Of a DNA stretch of 64,000 nt, positions 9,923-20,683 are shown in pieces. This DNA is from Yersinia entomophaga (lineage in GTDB: Bacteria; Pseudomonadota; Gammaproteobacteria; Enterobacterales; Enterobacteriaceae), in the NCBI RefSeq assembly GCF_001656035.1, contig NZ_CP010029.1, positions 1,724,288 to 1,788,287 on the forward strand, written 5' to 3'. Under the pieces are notes generated by a model, which was not told the origin of the DNA, did not search any database, and saw only the letters and a list, made by a program, of their open reading frames with translations. A program made the translations under genes and the position numbers. The first letter of the stretch is position 1, and every line of letters starts with the position of its first letter.

Positions 9923-11107
9923 CTAAACCATATGTTCCTGGCGCTGCATCCGATGAGATAGCGGCCACCAGCACAGCAAAATCAACAACGCCATAGCAAA
10001 CATCAGCAACCCAAGACTAAACTGCCCGGTCTGCGGTAACATCGCCGATAGCCAGGTTGTCAGGCCGGAGCCGATATTCTGCAAGCCTCCCACCAAAGCA
10101 CCTGCGGCACCCGCCAGGTATGGGAAAGGTTCCATCGCCCCGGTCGTTGCCAGCGGGAATAACATACCCGCGCCAAAGAAGAACAAAGCGGCAGGAATGA
10201 TCAGCGTCCAGATATTCATGATGCCAAACCAACCGGGAATCCACATCATCAGCCCCGCCAGCAGGCAGCTAATCACTGAGTGCCACATTAAATTATGGAA
10301 AGTTCGCCCTTCCCGCCCCGCATACCAAGCCCCGAAAAATGCCGCCGGTATTGGCAGGATAAATAGAATACTGACCGTCAGGCCGCTGAGACCCAATACG
10401 CCGCCCATTAATACGCCGGAGCTGGCTTCAAACACCGCAATCCCAGCCAGAGCGCCAATCAGCATCACCAGATAACAGCTAAAAGAACGATCAGATAACA
10501 AGGTATAGAAACTGGCCAGCATGCGCGGTTTCTCCGCTCGTTCAGGGCGCGTTTCTGGCAGCCAGCGGAACATGCAAAAAGCCACGCCGCTGCACAATAA
10601 GAGTAAAAAAGCGTAGCAGGCGCGCCAGCCAAACCAGCTTGCCAACACGCCACCAATAATGGGTGCCAATAGCGGGCTGACCAAAATCCCCATATTCAAC
10701 ATACTGTTGGCATAACGTAGCGAAGTACCGGCGTATAAATCACGCGGCATGGTACGCGCCATCACACCTGCGACACCGGTGCCCATGCCTTGCAAAGCGC
10801 TGGCCGCCACCAACATCGGTAAATTATTAGAGAACAAAGCGCCTAACGCACCGAGCATAAATATCGTCATCCCCGCCAGAATAACTGGACGGCGACCAAT
10901 GCGGTCAGATAAAGGCCCGTAAATCAACTGCGAAGCACCATAGGTCAACAGATATGCAGCCATAACCCGCTGTACGGCTCCGGGGCGTACGGCAAGATCC
11001 TGAGCGATTTCAGCAATCACCGGGACATAAATGGTCTGGGCCATCTGGCCGACAGCAACCAGAATGATTAACATCAGCAGCAGGTGAAAATTCTCTATTT
11101 TTCTCAT
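9923..11107 (-). CDS. emrD: Multidrug efflux transporter EmrD
   Basis: Major facilitator superfamily drug:proton antiporter (DHA1 family) with 12 membrane helices. At 394 aa it equals E. coli EmrD. The loop 2-3 motif YGPLSDRIGRRPVIL and the helix 5 antiporter motif GILVSPLLAPIIGG are clear. In E. coli emrD lies elsewhere on the chromosome; here it sits between glpX and fpr, the place where E. coli carries yiiS and uspD. It is divergent from fpr across 324 bp. Confidence 0.94.
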   Translation of the reverse strand: MRKIENFHLLLMLIILVAVGQMAQTIYVPVIAEIAQDLAVRPGAVQRVMAAYLLTYGASQLIYGPLSDRIGRRPVILAGMTIFMLGALGALFSNNLPMLVAASALQGMGTGVAGVMARTMPRDLYAGTSLRYANSMLNMGILVSPLLAPIIGGVLASWFGWRACYAFLLLLCSGVAFCMFRWLPETRPERAEKPRMLASFYTLLSDRSFSCYLVMLIGALAGIAVFEASSGVLMGGVLGLSGLTVSILFILPIPAAFFGAWYAGREGRTFHNLMWHSVISCLLAGLMMWIPGWFGIMNIWTLIIPAALFFFGAGMLFPLATTGAMEPFPYLAGAAGALVGGLQNIGSGLTTWLSAMLPQTGQFSLGLLMFAMALLILLCWWPLSHRMQRQEHMV

Positions 11108-11431
11108 GGTCTTAAGTAATATCTCAATGCAGATTACATGCTTTTTCCTGCGAAAATTTCGGGCAAATCGCAGTACACCTTTAGTTATGGCGCATAAGCT
11201 ATCAAATTCATAACTTATATCCAGCTAGAGTAAGATTTTGGCAAATAGTACTTTGGCAGTAAAAACGACCGCAACGTAAATTAATCTGTACATCATCAAC
11301 TGGATTTTAATAAAAATACCCACACTTTATGCTGATAACATTTAATCGATAATGGTTTCGAGCCAAATCCCATAAAATGCCTCCATCGCTATTTACATCA
11401 TGAGCACATCTGAATAACGGGAGTTGTAAGC
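11108..11431. promoter_or_regulatory. emrD/fpr divergent intergenic region with possible fpr promoter
   Basis: No gene is apparent in these 324 bp. TAAAAT at 11373-11378 is a good -10 candidate for fpr. GCCAAAT at 11362-11368, just upstream of it, fits the conserved RYYAAAY half of a mar/sox box, and E. coli fpr is SoxS-activated. The other half of the box is poorly matched, so SoxS binding is only suggested. Confidence 0.3.
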
Positions 11432-12178
11432 ATGGCTGAATGGGTCAGTGGTAAAATCACGCACGTTGAACATTGGACGAACGCCTTGTTCAGCATTCAG
11501 GTTGACGCGCCAATAGATACCTTTACTGCCGGTCAGTACGCCAAACTGGCACTGGATGTCCACGGTGAACGGGTACAGCGAGCCTATTCCTACGTTAATG
11601 CTCCCAGTGATAACAAGCTTGAATTCTATTTGGTCAACGTTCCGGAAGGGAAACTCAGCCCTCGCCTACGTCAGCTTCGGGTCAACGATGAAATTATGGT
11701 GACCAAACAAGCCGCAGGTTTCTTCGTTCTGGAAGAAATCCCTGACTGCAACACCCTGTGGATGTTAGCGACGGGTACCGCCATTGGCCCTTATCTGTCG
11801 ATTTTGCAGGAAGGTCGCGATTTGGAACGTTTCAACAATCTGGTACTGGTTCACGCCGCACGCTTTGCTCAGGATCTCAGTTACCTGCCGCTAATGCAGC
11901 AACTGGAGCAACGCTACAATGGCAAACTGAGAATTCAAACCGTGGTCAGTCGTGAAGAGTCCCCCGGTTCTCTGACCGGACGCGTACCTGCGCTGATTGA
12001 ACATGGCCTGCTGGAAGCGGCGGTAGGTTTGAAGATTGATAGCGAACGCGATCACATCATGCTGTGCGGCAACCCGCAGATGGTCCGCGATACGCAACAG
12101 ACGTTGAAAGATCAGCGTCAAATGAAAAAACACCTGCGTCGCAAACCCGGCCATATCACCAGCGAACATTACTGGTAA
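11432..12178 (+). CDS. fpr: Ferredoxin/flavodoxin--NADP+ reductase Fpr
   Basis: FAD enzyme that passes electrons from NADPH to flavodoxin or ferredoxin, supporting radical-SAM enzymes and recovery from superoxide stress. At 248 aa it equals the E. coli length. The FAD-binding RAYSYVNAP starts at residue 50, the NADP-binding GTAIGPYLS near 110, and the chain ends in the family's terminal Trp (HYW). It stands as a single gene closed by a strong terminator. Confidence 0.97.
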   Translation: MAEWVSGKITHVEHWTNALFSIQVDAPIDTFTAGQYAKLALDVHGERVQRAYSYVNAPSDNKLEFYLVNVPEGKLSPRLRQLRVNDEIMVTKQAAGFFVLEEIPDCNTLWMLATGTAIGPYLSILQEGRDLERFNNLVLVHAARFAQDLSYLPLMQQLEQRYNGKLRIQTVVSREESPGSLTGRVPALIEHGLLEAAVGLKIDSERDHIMLCGNPQMVRDTQQTLKDQRQMKKHLRRKPGHITSEHYW

Positions 12179-12204
12179 CTCGAATCAGCCGTTAAATTTG
12201 GTCG

Positions 12205-12231
12205 AAAAAAAGGGCGCTAAGCGCCCTTTTT
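12205..12231. terminator. Bidirectional terminator between fpr and the DUF805 gene
   Basis: AGGGCGC (12211-12217), loop TAA and GCGCCCT (12221-12227) are flanked by an A-run on the left and a T-run on the right, so it serves both convergent genes. Confidence 0.9.
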
Positions 12232-12246
12232 CATCTAAATAGCCCG

Positions 12247-12681
12247 TTATTGTTTTTTCTCAGGCAAAAACTTCACCGGATCTGGTTCCGGGCCAAAACG
12301 ATTATCGCCTTCGTGACCCAGAAATGCGCCGCAATCAATCAGCATCATGACAATAATCAGCGTGGGAATGAAACGCCCAACGCCCCACTGCCAGATCGGC
12401 GCCAACATTTGCCAGTTTCCAGCCATCAGCATCCAGGCCAGCACCACCAACAGCGCCCACCAACCGACTTTATTGCGATCGTGCAGGCGTTTTACCACAA
12501 CTGCCGCCGTTGGCCACAGCAGAAAAACAATCGCAAAGGCGGCGGTTTGCATCGGCAATATCTCTTGCCCGGCAAGCGTAAAAATAGTCGCCATGGCCAG
12601 TAGCCACAGGCCGATCCAAATCCAAAAATCACGACGGCCAATCCGGCCTTTAAACGAAAAACACCATTGCTGAATGGTCAT
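12247..12681 (-). CDS. yiiR: DUF805 inner-membrane protein (YiiR-like)
   Basis: Small membrane protein of unknown function. I chose the ATG at 12681 (MTIQQWCFSFKGRIGRRDFWIW), which matches the start of E. coli YiiR and gives 144 aa; the frame extends upstream to 12804 without homology. The FKGRIGRRDFW motif followed by about four hydrophobic segments and the KRLHDR loop are diagnostic of DUF805. It is divergent from yiiQ and convergent with fpr. Confidence 0.85.
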   Translation of the reverse strand: MTIQQWCFSFKGRIGRRDFWIWIGLWLLAMATIFTLAGQEILPMQTAAFAIVFLLWPTAAVVVKRLHDRNKVGWWALLVVLAWMLMAGNWQMLAPIWQWGVGRFIPTLIIVMMLIDCGAFLGHEGDNRFGPEPDPVKFLPEKKQ

Positions 12682-12828
12682 AGAGATTCGATTCCATTTC
12701 TTCGAAATTATTGCGCCAAAGTGTACCCTAACGCCGAGCTTAACGAATAATCTTTGCGAGGATTTTTGACAACGGCTACCGAATACCGTTTTAATCTTCC
12801 ACACACTCCCTTAACTACGGCGTAAGTC

Positions 12829-13437
12829 ATGAGAAATACCATAGCCGCTGTGCTCGCCATTTTAGTGCTAATGGCCACGGTTAGCCGCACAGCTCATGCT
12901 GACCCAACGGATAATAGCGGCGCTCCGGTGCCGAACAACCAACCCACTGCGCCCTATCTGCTATCAGGGGCACCGACTTTTGATTTAACCCTGGTAAAAT
13001 TTCGCGAAAGCTACAACCAGGCCAATCCATCATTACCTATTAATGAATTTCGGGCCATTAGCGCTAAAGATGAGGGCAGCAATCTGACCCGTGCTGCCAG
13101 CAAGATTAATGAAAATCTTTATGCCTCAACGGCGCTGGAAAAAGGCACCGGTAAAATAAAAACTCTGCAAATTACTTATTTACCGATTAAAGGTGATGAA
13201 GAGAAAGCTGCAAGGCTGGTCGCTATCAGCTATATGGCAGCGTTGATGCGTCAGTTTGAACCCACCTTATCGCTACAGCAAAGTCTGGATAACGTACTCA
13301 AACTGCTAGCGCAGGGAAAAGGCTCCCATTTCCATAGCCATGCTGTCGGTGCGATCCGCTATGTAGTGGCAGATAACGGCGAAAAAGGGCTAACTTTCGC
13401 TATTGAACCGATTAAGCTGGCACTATCCGAGCCATAA
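12829..13437 (+). CDS. yiiQ: Periplasmic protein of the YiiQ family (DUF1454)
   Basis: Function unknown. A signal peptide is clear: basic start, hydrophobic core and cleavage predicted after Ala24 (AHA/D). The mature part shows the family blocks APYLLSGAPTFDL, LTRAASKINENLYASTALE and YVVADNGEKGLTFA. The 202 aa are close to E. coli YiiQ (199 aa). It lies just before tpiA, as in E. coli, but with its own upstream region. Confidence 0.9.
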   Translation: MRNTIAAVLAILVLMATVSRTAHADPTDNSGAPVPNNQPTAPYLLSGAPTFDLTLVKFRESYNQANPSLPINEFRAISAKDEGSNLTRAASKINENLYASTALEKGTGKIKTLQITYLPIKGDEEKAARLVAISYMAALMRQFEPTLSLQQSLDNVLKLLAQGKGSHFHSHAVGAIRYVVADNGEKGLTFAIEPIKLALSEP

Positions 13438-13480
13438 TCTCGGCGTAATTAATGACAAAAAGCAAAGCCATTGCCATTAA

Positions 13481-14332
<852 letters not shown>

Positions 14333-14357
14333 TTCACGTTTAAATACGTAAAAATGC

Positions 14358-14383
14358 AAAAACCCCGGTAACGGGGTTTTTTT
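14358..14383. terminator. Bidirectional terminator between tpiA and sbp
   Basis: AACCCCG (14361-14367), a 4-nt loop and CGGGGTT (14372-14378) are extended by A-T pairs and followed by a T-run. It lies between two convergent genes. Confidence 0.9.
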
Positions 14384-14404
14384 ATGTCTGAATCTCAATG
14401 CCGT

Positions 14405-15394
14405 TTAGCGCTTATTGATCTCGTCAAATACGCCGCCGGTAGCAAAATGCACCTGTTGGGCTTTGGTCCACCCGCCGAAAACCTCATCTATGGTAAATAA
14501 TTTCAATGTTGGGAATTCGCTGGAAAATTTGGCCGCTACTGTCGCATCACGCGGACGATAGAAGTTTTTCGCCGCAATGGTCTGGCCTTCTGGCGAATAC
14601 AGATACTTCAGGTAAGCATCGGCGACTTCACGGGTTCCACGTTTATCGACGACTTTGTCCACTACCGAAACCGTCGGCTCAGCCAGAATGGAAACGCTCG
14701 GCGTCACAATATCAAACTGGTCTTTGCCCAATTCATTCACCGCCAATAGGGCTTCATTCTCCCAGGCAATCAATACGTCGCCAATACCGCGCTCAACGAA
14801 GGTATTTGTCGCGCCACGCGCACCGGAGTCCAGCACTTCAACATTTTTATACAGCGTTTTGACGAATTCCTGCGCCTTCGCCTGATCGTTATTGTTGTGC
14901 TCCAGAGCGTAGCCCCAGGCCGCCAGATAGTTCCAGCGAGCGCCACCGGAAGTTTTCGGATTCGGCGTAATCACGGAAATCCCCGGTTTTACCAAATCTG
15001 ACCAATCGTGAATTTGCTTGGGATTACCTTTACGCACCAGAAAAACGATGGTTGAAGTATAAGGAGCAGAATTATCCGGCAGGCGCTTAATCCAGTTCTT
15101 ATCAATCCGACCACGTTCAGCGATTGCGTCCACATCGTAGGCCAAAGCTAGCGTCACGACATCGGCTTCAATACCATTGATAACTGAGGTTGCCTGCTTA
15201 CCAGAGCCGCCGTGCGACTGACGTACCGTGACTTTATCCCCAGTTTGCTGCTGCCAGTGTTTACTGAAAGCCTGATTATATTCCTGATAGAATTCCCGCG
15301 TTGGGTCGTAAGAAACATTCAACAACTGAATATCTTTTGCCACGGCACCTGATGCCACCAGCATTAATGTTAAACCTACACCCCATTTGCGCAT
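14405..15394 (-). CDS. sbp: Periplasmic sulfate-binding protein Sbp
   Basis: Substrate-binding subunit that delivers sulfate to the CysTWA ABC importer. At 329 aa it equals the E. coli length. A signal peptide with predicted cleavage after Ala19 (GAVA/KD) precedes the mature [15 protein letters not shown] start; [11 protein letters not shown] and [16 protein letters not shown] carry sulfate-contacting residues in the family. It is monocistronic by position; CysB control is known in relatives, but I could not identify a site in the 180 bp upstream. Confidence 0.97.
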   Translation of the reverse strand: MRKWGVGLTLMLVASGAVAKDIQLLNVSYDPTREFYQEYNQAFSKHWQQQTGDKVTVRQSHGGSGKQATSVINGIEADVVTLALAYDVDAIAERGRIDKNWIKRLPDNSAPYTSTIVFLVRKGNPKQIHDWSDLVKPGISVITPNPKTSGGARWNYLAAWGYALEHNNNDQAKAQEFVKTLYKNVEVLDSGARGATNTFVERGIGDVLIAWENEALLAVNELGKDQFDIVTPSVSILAEPTVSVVDKVVDKRGTREVADAYLKYLYSPEGQTIAAKNFYRPRDATVAAKFSSEFPTLKLFTIDEVFGGWTKAQQVHFATGGVFDEINKR

Positions 15395-15528
15395 CGCCCG
15401 CTCCCCAGAATTTATATAATCAACCCCAATAGGTTGGATAAGATAAAGCCTGCCAGAAACTAAGCTAACGATTAAAGAATAAAAAATACCCTATTATATC
15501 TTTAAGAAATATACGTTCCGTAAAATGC

Positions 15529-15560
15529 AAAAAACCCCCGCGAGCGGAGGCTTTTTTCAG
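15529..15560 (-). terminator. Terminator of pfkA
   Basis: Read on the minus strand, CCTCCG, a CTCG loop and CGGGGG (one G-U pair) are followed by six T. It lies directly after the pfkA stop codon and before sbp. Confidence 0.85.
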
Positions 15561-15574
15561 ACCTGGAACGTGGA

Positions 15575-16558
15575 TTAGAACAGTTTTTTCGCTGTGTCGT
15601 ACCAGTCTTCTTTGAATTTGCTTTTCTTGTTCTTCGGATCGATACACACAGAAATCAGGTCGTTAACCATTTTCTCATTCTGTACGCCGACGCAAAGACC
15701 GCCTTTGCTCTGATCAACATTTTTCATCAGCAGTTCAACCGCATAAGCACCCATACGGGAAGCCAGAATTCGGTCATAAGCTACCGGTGAACCACCGCGC
15801 TGAATGTGGCCCAGTACGGTTGCACGGGTTTCACGGCCAGTTTCTTTCTCGATATATTTAGCCAACTCATCGATATCACAGAGTTTTTCGGTGATAGCCA
15901 CGATGGCATGTTTTTTACCTTTGGCGATACCGGCTTTGATCTCACAAACCAGATCGTCCGGATTGAAAGGCACTTCCGGAATCGCGATAAACTCACAACC
16001 ACCGGCGATAGCTGCAGCCAGAGTCAAATCGCCACAGTAGCGTCCCATCACTTCAACGATAGAAATACGTTGATGAGAAGAAGAGGTGTCACGTAAACGG
16101 TCAATGGCCTCAACCACAGTATCCAACGCAGTGAAGAAACCGATGGTGTAGTCAGTACCCGCCACATCGTTATCAATGGTGCCCGGCAGGCCAACGCAGG
16201 AAATACCGCCTTCCGCCTGCAGTAAATCAGCACCGGCATAAGAACCATCGCCGCCGATAACAACCAATCCATCGATACCGCGCGCTTTCATGTTCTCAAT
16301 GGCTTTTGCACGAATGGCCGGATCGCGGAACTCAGGGAAACGCGCAGAACCCAGGAAAGTACCGCCCCGGTTGATCATGTCTGAAACGCTGTAGCGATCC
16401 AGCTGTTCCATGCGATCTTCATACAAGCCGAGGTAACCATCATAAATACCGAAAACTTCCAGCCCTTCAGACAAAGCAGCGCGAACCACCCCACGAATTG
16501 CCGCGTTCATACCTGGCGCGTCACCGCCGCTTGTTAGCACACCGATTTTCTTTACCAT
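15575..16558 (-). CDS. pfkA: 6-phosphofructokinase PfkA
   Basis: Committed step of glycolysis: ATP-dependent phosphorylation of fructose 6-phosphate, activated by ADP and inhibited by PEP. Conserved blocks are [10 protein letters not shown] (residues 11-20), GGDGSY (102-107) and the catalytic TIDND (127-131). It is 327 aa against 320 in E. coli; the extra residues lie near the C-terminus (about 285-310), where conservation also falls off. It is followed by its own terminator, with fieF upstream in the same direction. Confidence 0.97.
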   Translation of the reverse strand: MVKKIGVLTSGGDAPGMNAAIRGVVRAALSEGLEVFGIYDGYLGLYEDRMEQLDRYSVSDMINRGGTFLGSARFPEFRDPAIRAKAIENMKARGIDGLVVIGGDGSYAGADLLQAEGGISCVGLPGTIDNDVAGTDYTIGFFTALDTVVEAIDRLRDTSSSHQRISIVEVMGRYCGDLTLAAAIAGGCEFIAIPEVPFNPDDLVCEIKAGIAKGKKHAIVAITEKLCDIDELAKYIEKETGRETRATVLGHIQRGGSPVAYDRILASRMGAYAVELLMKNVDQSKGGLCVGVQNEKMVNDLISVCIDPKNKKSKFKEDWYDTAKKLF

Positions 16559-16767
16559 GACTACCTCTGAACTTGTAGATGCGATTTTTTGAGAATTCTT
16601 TATTAGCCGATTATGCCATGAGCACGATACTAGTACATAAAATCAACGCTACGACCATGATATTGGATATTATAGCAAAAACACTATGCTGAATTGATTC
16701 AAGTCACACGAAGTAACGGTAAATATTTCCATCATTCTGTAACACAGTTTCAAGAATCAACGCAAAA

Positions 16768-17670
16768 TTACAGCTCCCAATGAGCATGGCGCTCTTTTGG
16801 CACTACCGAGCAAGGATCTTGATGGATAAGCACATCAGCACCCGGAAAACGGTGTAACAACGCGCGTTCAACCTGTTCAGCTAAAATATGCGCCTGCATC
16901 AACGGTAGATCGTCTTCCATCTCCAGATGCAGCTGGATAAAACGAGTCGGCCCGGATTGCCGCGTACGTAGATCATGAGCGCCAATCACTCCCGGCCAGG
17001 AAGTCACAGTATCAATAATGGCCTGCCGTTCTTCATCAGGTAAGGCCCTATCAAGCAATGACTGTACCGCTTCATAGCCCATACGCAGGGCGCTATATAA
17101 AATATAAACGCCTATACCCAGCGCAAATAACGCATCGGCGCGGTGAAAACCGTACCAACTTAAAGCCAATGCTATAAGAATAGCACCATTCATCATCACG
17201 TCTGATTGATAATGTAGCATGTCGGCCCGTATCGCCTGGCTTTGGGTTTTACGCACCACCCAGCGCTGAAATGTGACTAAAATCAGGGTACTGAATAACG
17301 CGACTAAAGTAACGCCGACGCCTATACCGGGATCTTGTAAGGGTTCCGGCGAGGCGAGATGCTGGAAGCCGGTTAAAAACAGGAATAAAGCGGAGCCAGA
17401 AATAAACATACTTTGAGCCAAAGCGGCCAAAGACTCGGCTTTGCCATGACCAAAGGTATGCTCTTCGTCCGCTGGTTGCAGGGAGTAACGCACCACAAAC
17501 AGATTAGTGAGAGAGGCAGCCAGATCCACCAGTGAATCGACCAAAGCCGCCAATACGCTGACAGAACCGGTCGCCCACCAGGCAAATATTTTAATTAACA
17601 GTAGAATTGATGCTAGTGCAGTAGCCGATAAGGCCGCAGCTTTAACCAGCCGCGCATATTGCAGATCCAT
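16768..17670 (-). CDS. fieF: Cation-efflux pump FieF (YiiP)
   Basis: Cation diffusion facilitator family antiporter exporting Zn(II)/Fe(II) from the cytoplasm. I chose the ATG at 17670 (MDLQYARLV), which aligns with the E. coli start and gives 300 aa; a TTG 12 bp upstream is possible. Six membrane helices; the metal-site segments [10 protein letters not shown] (helix 2) and [11 protein letters not shown] (helix 5) are intact, followed by the ferredoxin-like cytoplasmic domain with the IHLEMED segment. It lies between cpxP and pfkA, as in E. coli. Confidence 0.96.
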   Translation of the reverse strand: MDLQYARLVKAAALSATALASILLLIKIFAWWATGSVSVLAALVDSLVDLAASLTNLFVVRYSLQPADEEHTFGHGKAESLAALAQSMFISGSALFLFLTGFQHLASPEPLQDPGIGVGVTLVALFSTLILVTFQRWVVRKTQSQAIRADMLHYQSDVMMNGAILIALALSWYGFHRADALFALGIGVYILYSALRMGYEAVQSLLDRALPDEERQAIIDTVTSWPGVIGAHDLRTRQSGPTRFIQLHLEMEDDLPLMQAHILAEQVERALLHRFPGADVLIHQDPCSVVPKERHAHWEL

Positions 17671-17717
17671 AACTTGTCCCAAATTGAATCTTAGGGGGCA
17701 AGTATAACGGATACCGG

Positions 17718-17746
17718 CAAAAAAAAGCCCTCCATCATGGAGGGCT
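17718..17746 (-). terminator. Terminator of cpxP
   Basis: On the minus strand AGCCCTCCAT and ATGGAGGGCT form a near-perfect stem with a very small loop, followed by eight T. It lies about 75 bp after the cpxP stop, before fieF. Confidence 0.9.
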
Positions 17747-17787
17747 AAAAGACAGGGATGGTGTCTATGGCAAGGAAAACAGGGTAT

Positions 17788-17827
17788 TACTGGGTAGTAC
17801 CTTACGGTACTGGATAGTACTTTACTT
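17788..17827. repeat. 20-bp tandem duplication at the cpxP 3' end
   Basis: TACTGGGTAGTACCTTACGG (17788-17807) is followed immediately by a diverged copy, TACTGGATAGTACTTTACTT (17808-17827). The second copy includes the cpxP stop codon (17822-17824). It lies in the mRNA between the stop and the terminator. Confidence 0.7.
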
Positions 17828-18307
17828 CTGGGCAGAAGCCGGTTGTGCTGCTGGAGCCTGCTGCACTGTAGCCATCCGCTGTTTATGCATCTGGTTTAAG
17901 GCAGTTTTTTGCTCTGGCGTCAGCAGGTTGTACATTTGGTTGCGTACTTTGGCCATTTCGACCTGACGCTCAACCTGTTGTTTAGACATTTTTTCAGCCT
18001 GCGCTCGAACTGCGGCTTCATCAAATTTATCTGCGGTAATCAGACTATGCATTGCTTCCCGATCAGCGACAGGCATTGCCGTTTTAGTTCCGCGATGCTG
18101 GCGCATCAGATCGCGCATCTGCTGACGCTGTTGCTCAGTCAGGTTCAAGCCTTCAAACATGTTATGGTGGCCGCGACCACCTTTCATCATTTTGCCGTCG
18201 AAGTCGTGACACCAGTTGCCAGCGGTTGCAACAGTATCAGCGGCAAATGCGGCGGTAGAGCCGAAGGCCAACATTGACGCTATAACTAACGTTGTTACTT
18301 TACGCAT
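17822..18307 (-). CDS. cpxP: Periplasmic Cpx-system modulator CpxP
   Basis: Periplasmic adaptor that binds the CpxA sensor domain, keeps it quiet and delivers misfolded proteins to DegP. It has a signal peptide with predicted cleavage after Ala22 (AFA/AD). Both LTxxQ-type motifs of the family are present: [11 protein letters not shown] in the middle and [11 protein letters not shown] towards the end, with the [14 protein letters not shown] helix between. The 161 aa are close to E. coli (166 aa). It is divergent from cpxRA across a region with CpxR boxes, so self-regulation of both sides is expected. Confidence 0.95.
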   Translation of the reverse strand: MRKVTTLVIASMLAFGSTAAFAADTVATAGNWCHDFDGKMMKGGRGHHNMFEGLNLTEQQRQQMRDLMRQHRGTKTAMPVADREAMHSLITADKFDEAAVRAQAEKMSKQQVERQVEMAKVRNQMYNLLTPEQKTALNQMHKQRMATVQQAPAAQPASAQK

Positions 18308-18378
18308 GATTAACTCCTGGATTCACTCTGCTATGCAATTCAATGTTAAGCAGTGTATAGGTCTGGCTGAAAACTAGC

Positions 18379-18424
18379 GTCAGTGCATGTAAAACTGAGG
18401 TCAGGGGATGTAAATCTAGGTAAA
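18379..18424. promoter_or_regulatory. Tandem CpxR boxes between cpxP and cpxR
   Basis: A perfect CpxR box GTAAA-N5-GTAAA occupies 18410-18424. A second, degenerate box GTCAG-N5-GTAAA lies at 18379-18393, its GTAAA half 21 bp (two helical turns) from the first. The position between divergent cpxP and cpxR fits positive control of both genes by phosphorylated CpxR. Confidence 0.88.
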
Positions 18425-18478
18425 GTCATAGAATCGCGGCAATTGTTAACGTATTTTGCGTCTAGAGGTGAAATAACT

Positions 18479-19177
18479 ATGCATAAAATTCTACTTGTTG
18501 ATGACGATCGCGAACTAACTTCGCTATTGAAAGAATTACTTGAAATGGAAGGCTTCAACGTTGTTGTTGCCTATGACGGCGAGCAAGCGCTAAACCTGCT
18601 GGACAGTTCGATCGACCTGCTTTTGCTGGACATTATGATGCCGCGTAAAAACGGTATCGAAACCTTAAAAGAGCTACGTCAACATCACCAAACGCCGGTG
18701 ATTATGCTGACCGCGCGCGGCAGTGAATTGGACCGGGTTCTGGGTCTGGAGTTAGGCGCAGATGACTATTTGGCCAAACCGTTTAACGATCGTGAATTGG
18801 TAGCACGCATACGCGCTATTTTGCGTCGTTCCAATTGGAGCGAACAGCAGCAGAATGTAGATCAAGGCGCACCAACGCTAGAAGTTGACTGCCTGCAACT
18901 GAATCCGGGTCGTCAGGAAGCCAGCTTTGAAGGTCAGGTACTAGATTTAACCGGCACAGAATTTACCTTGCTGTATTTACTCGCTCAGCATCTGGGCCAA
19001 GTGGTTTCGCGTGAACTTCTCAGCCAGGAAGTCTTGGGCAAACGACTGACGCCATTTGATCGCGCCATTGATATGCATATTTCCAACCTGCGTCGTAAGT
19101 TACCGGAACGTCAGGATGGTTTACCTTGGTTCAAGACCTTGCGTGGCCGCGGATATTTGATGGTATCTGAAACATGA
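18479..19177 (+). CDS. cpxR: Envelope-stress response regulator CpxR
   Basis: OmpR-family response regulator. The ATG at 18479 (MHKILLVDDD) gives 232 aa as in E. coli; the upstream in-frame extension runs through the CpxR boxes and is not coding. The receiver domain shows the acidic pocket DDD (residues 8-10), phospho-acceptor Asp51 (LLLLDIMMPRKNG) and Lys100 (YLAKPFND); the winged-helix DNA-binding domain fills the C-terminal half (TGTEFTLLYLLAQH, RGRGYLMV). It overlaps cpxA by 4 bp (ATGA). Confidence 0.98.
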   Translation: MHKILLVDDDRELTSLLKELLEMEGFNVVVAYDGEQALNLLDSSIDLLLLDIMMPRKNGIETLKELRQHHQTPVIMLTARGSELDRVLGLELGADDYLAKPFNDRELVARIRAILRRSNWSEQQQNVDQGAPTLEVDCLQLNPGRQEASFEGQVLDLTGTEFTLLYLLAQHLGQVVSRELLSQEVLGKRLTPFDRAIDMHISNLRRKLPERQDGLPWFKTLRGRGYLMVSET

Positions 19178-20550
19178 TCAACAGTTTGACGGCGCGAATC
19201 TTCGCTATTTTCTGGTTTACTCTAGCGCTAGTGCTCATGCTAGTGCTGATGGTGCCTAAGCTGGATTCGCGGCAGTTAACGCCGTTATTAGAAAATGAGC
19301 AGCGGCAGGGCGTCATGCTGGAACAGCATATTGAAGTTGAACTGGCCAACGATCCTGCCAATGATTTGATGTGGTGGCGGCGGCTGTATCGCGCCATTGA
19401 GAAATGGGCCCCCCCCGGCCAGCATCTGGTGTTAGTGACCAGCGAAGGCCGGGTGATTGGCGCTGAACGTCATGAAATGCAGATTGTACGTAACTTTATT
19501 GGCCAATCGGATAATGCCGATCAGCCGAAAAAGAAAAAGTATGGTCGATCAGAAATGGTCGGGCCATTTTCTATTCGTGATGGTGATGACAACTACCAAC
19601 TCTATTTAATTCGACCAGCAAGTAGCCCACAGTCCGACTTTATCAACCTGATGTTTGATCGGCCGTTACTGTTACTGATTGCCACCATGTTGATCAGTGC
19701 GCCTCTGCTTCTCTGGCTGGCATGGAGCCTGGCTAAACCGGCTCGTAAACTGAAAAATGCCGCCGATGACGTGGCTCGCGGAAATCTGAAACAGCATCCT
19801 GAACTGGAATCCGGCCCGCAGGAATTCCTAGCCACGGGTGCCAGTTTCAACCAAATGATCAGTGCGTTGGAACGAATGGTTGCCGCACAACAGCGGTTGA
19901 TTTCCGATATTTCCCATGAGCTTCGCACCCCGCTGACTCGCCTTCAGTTGGCGACAGCGTTGATGCGCCGTCGCCATGGAGAGGGAAAAGAGCTGGAACG
20001 CATTGAAACAGAAGCTCATCGGTTGGACAGTATGATCAATGATCTGCTAGTGCTTTCCCGTAACCAGCATAAGAATGAGCTAGCACGAGAGCCGATTAAA
20101 GCTAATGACCTTTGGTCTAACGTGCTGGAAAATGCGCAATTTGAAGCCGAACAGGTGGGTAAAACGCTGGAAATCTCTGCTCCACCGGGCCCTTGGACGC
20201 TATTTGGTAATCCGTCGGCGTTGGATAGCGCGTTGGAAAATATTGTTCGTAATGCTCTGCGGTATTCTCACCACCATATCGCAGTAGCGTTCCAAGCTGA
20301 TAATCAAGGCGTAACCATCACTGTTGATGATGATGGCCCTGGCGTCAGCGCAGAAGACCGCGAACAGATTTTCCGTCCGTTCTACCGCACTGACGAAGCC
20401 CGCGACCGCGAATCCGGCGGTACAGGCCTAGGTTTAGCCATTGTTGAAAACGCCGTAAGCCAGCATCGTGGCTGGGTTAGGGCGGAAGATAGCCCGCTTG
20501 GCGGCCTGCGCTTGATTCTCTGGCTTCCTCTACACCCATTCAAAGCCTAG
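19174..20550 (+). CDS. cpxA: Sensor histidine kinase CpxA
   Basis: Inner-membrane sensor of envelope protein misfolding; phosphorylates and dephosphorylates CpxR. Membrane helix 1 (about 7-28), a periplasmic sensor domain (about 30-160), helix 2 (about 164-185), HAMP linker, then the dimerisation domain with phospho-acceptor His248 in [13 protein letters not shown], and the HATPase domain with N-box [19 protein letters not shown] and GTGLGLAIV. It has 458 aa against 457 in E. coli and overlaps cpxR, indicating translational coupling. Confidence 0.98.
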   Translation: MINSLTARIFAIFWFTLALVLMLVLMVPKLDSRQLTPLLENEQRQGVMLEQHIEVELANDPANDLMWWRRLYRAIEKWAPPGQHLVLVTSEGRVIGAERHEMQIVRNFIGQSDNADQPKKKKYGRSEMVGPFSIRDGDDNYQLYLIRPASSPQSDFINLMFDRPLLLLIATMLISAPLLLWLAWSLAKPARKLKNAADDVARGNLKQHPELESGPQEFLATGASFNQMISALERMVAAQQRLISDISHELRTPLTRLQLATALMRRRHGEGKELERIETEAHRLDSMINDLLVLSRNQHKNELAREPIKANDLWSNVLENAQFEAEQVGKTLEISAPPGPWTLFGNPSALDSALENIVRNALRYSHHHIAVAFQADNQGVTITVDDDGPGVSAEDREQIFRPFYRTDEARDRESGGTGLGLAIVENAVSQHRGWVRAEDSPLGGLRLILWLPLHPFKA

Positions 20551-20683
20551 TCATTTGGCCGATCCCACAGGTTCGGCCAGATCGACACATTTTCTCACTG
20601 GCCAAATCTGCCCATATCAACGGATGCCCACTGCACCAAATCGGAGTTTCTGGTATCCTGCGCCCCTCTTTACTGGGGGGCCT

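Noticed and set aside
11344..11368. Full mar/sox box upstream of fpr
   Set aside because: Only the RYYAAAY half is matched; the AYnGCAC half is poor, so it is mentioned as a hint only.
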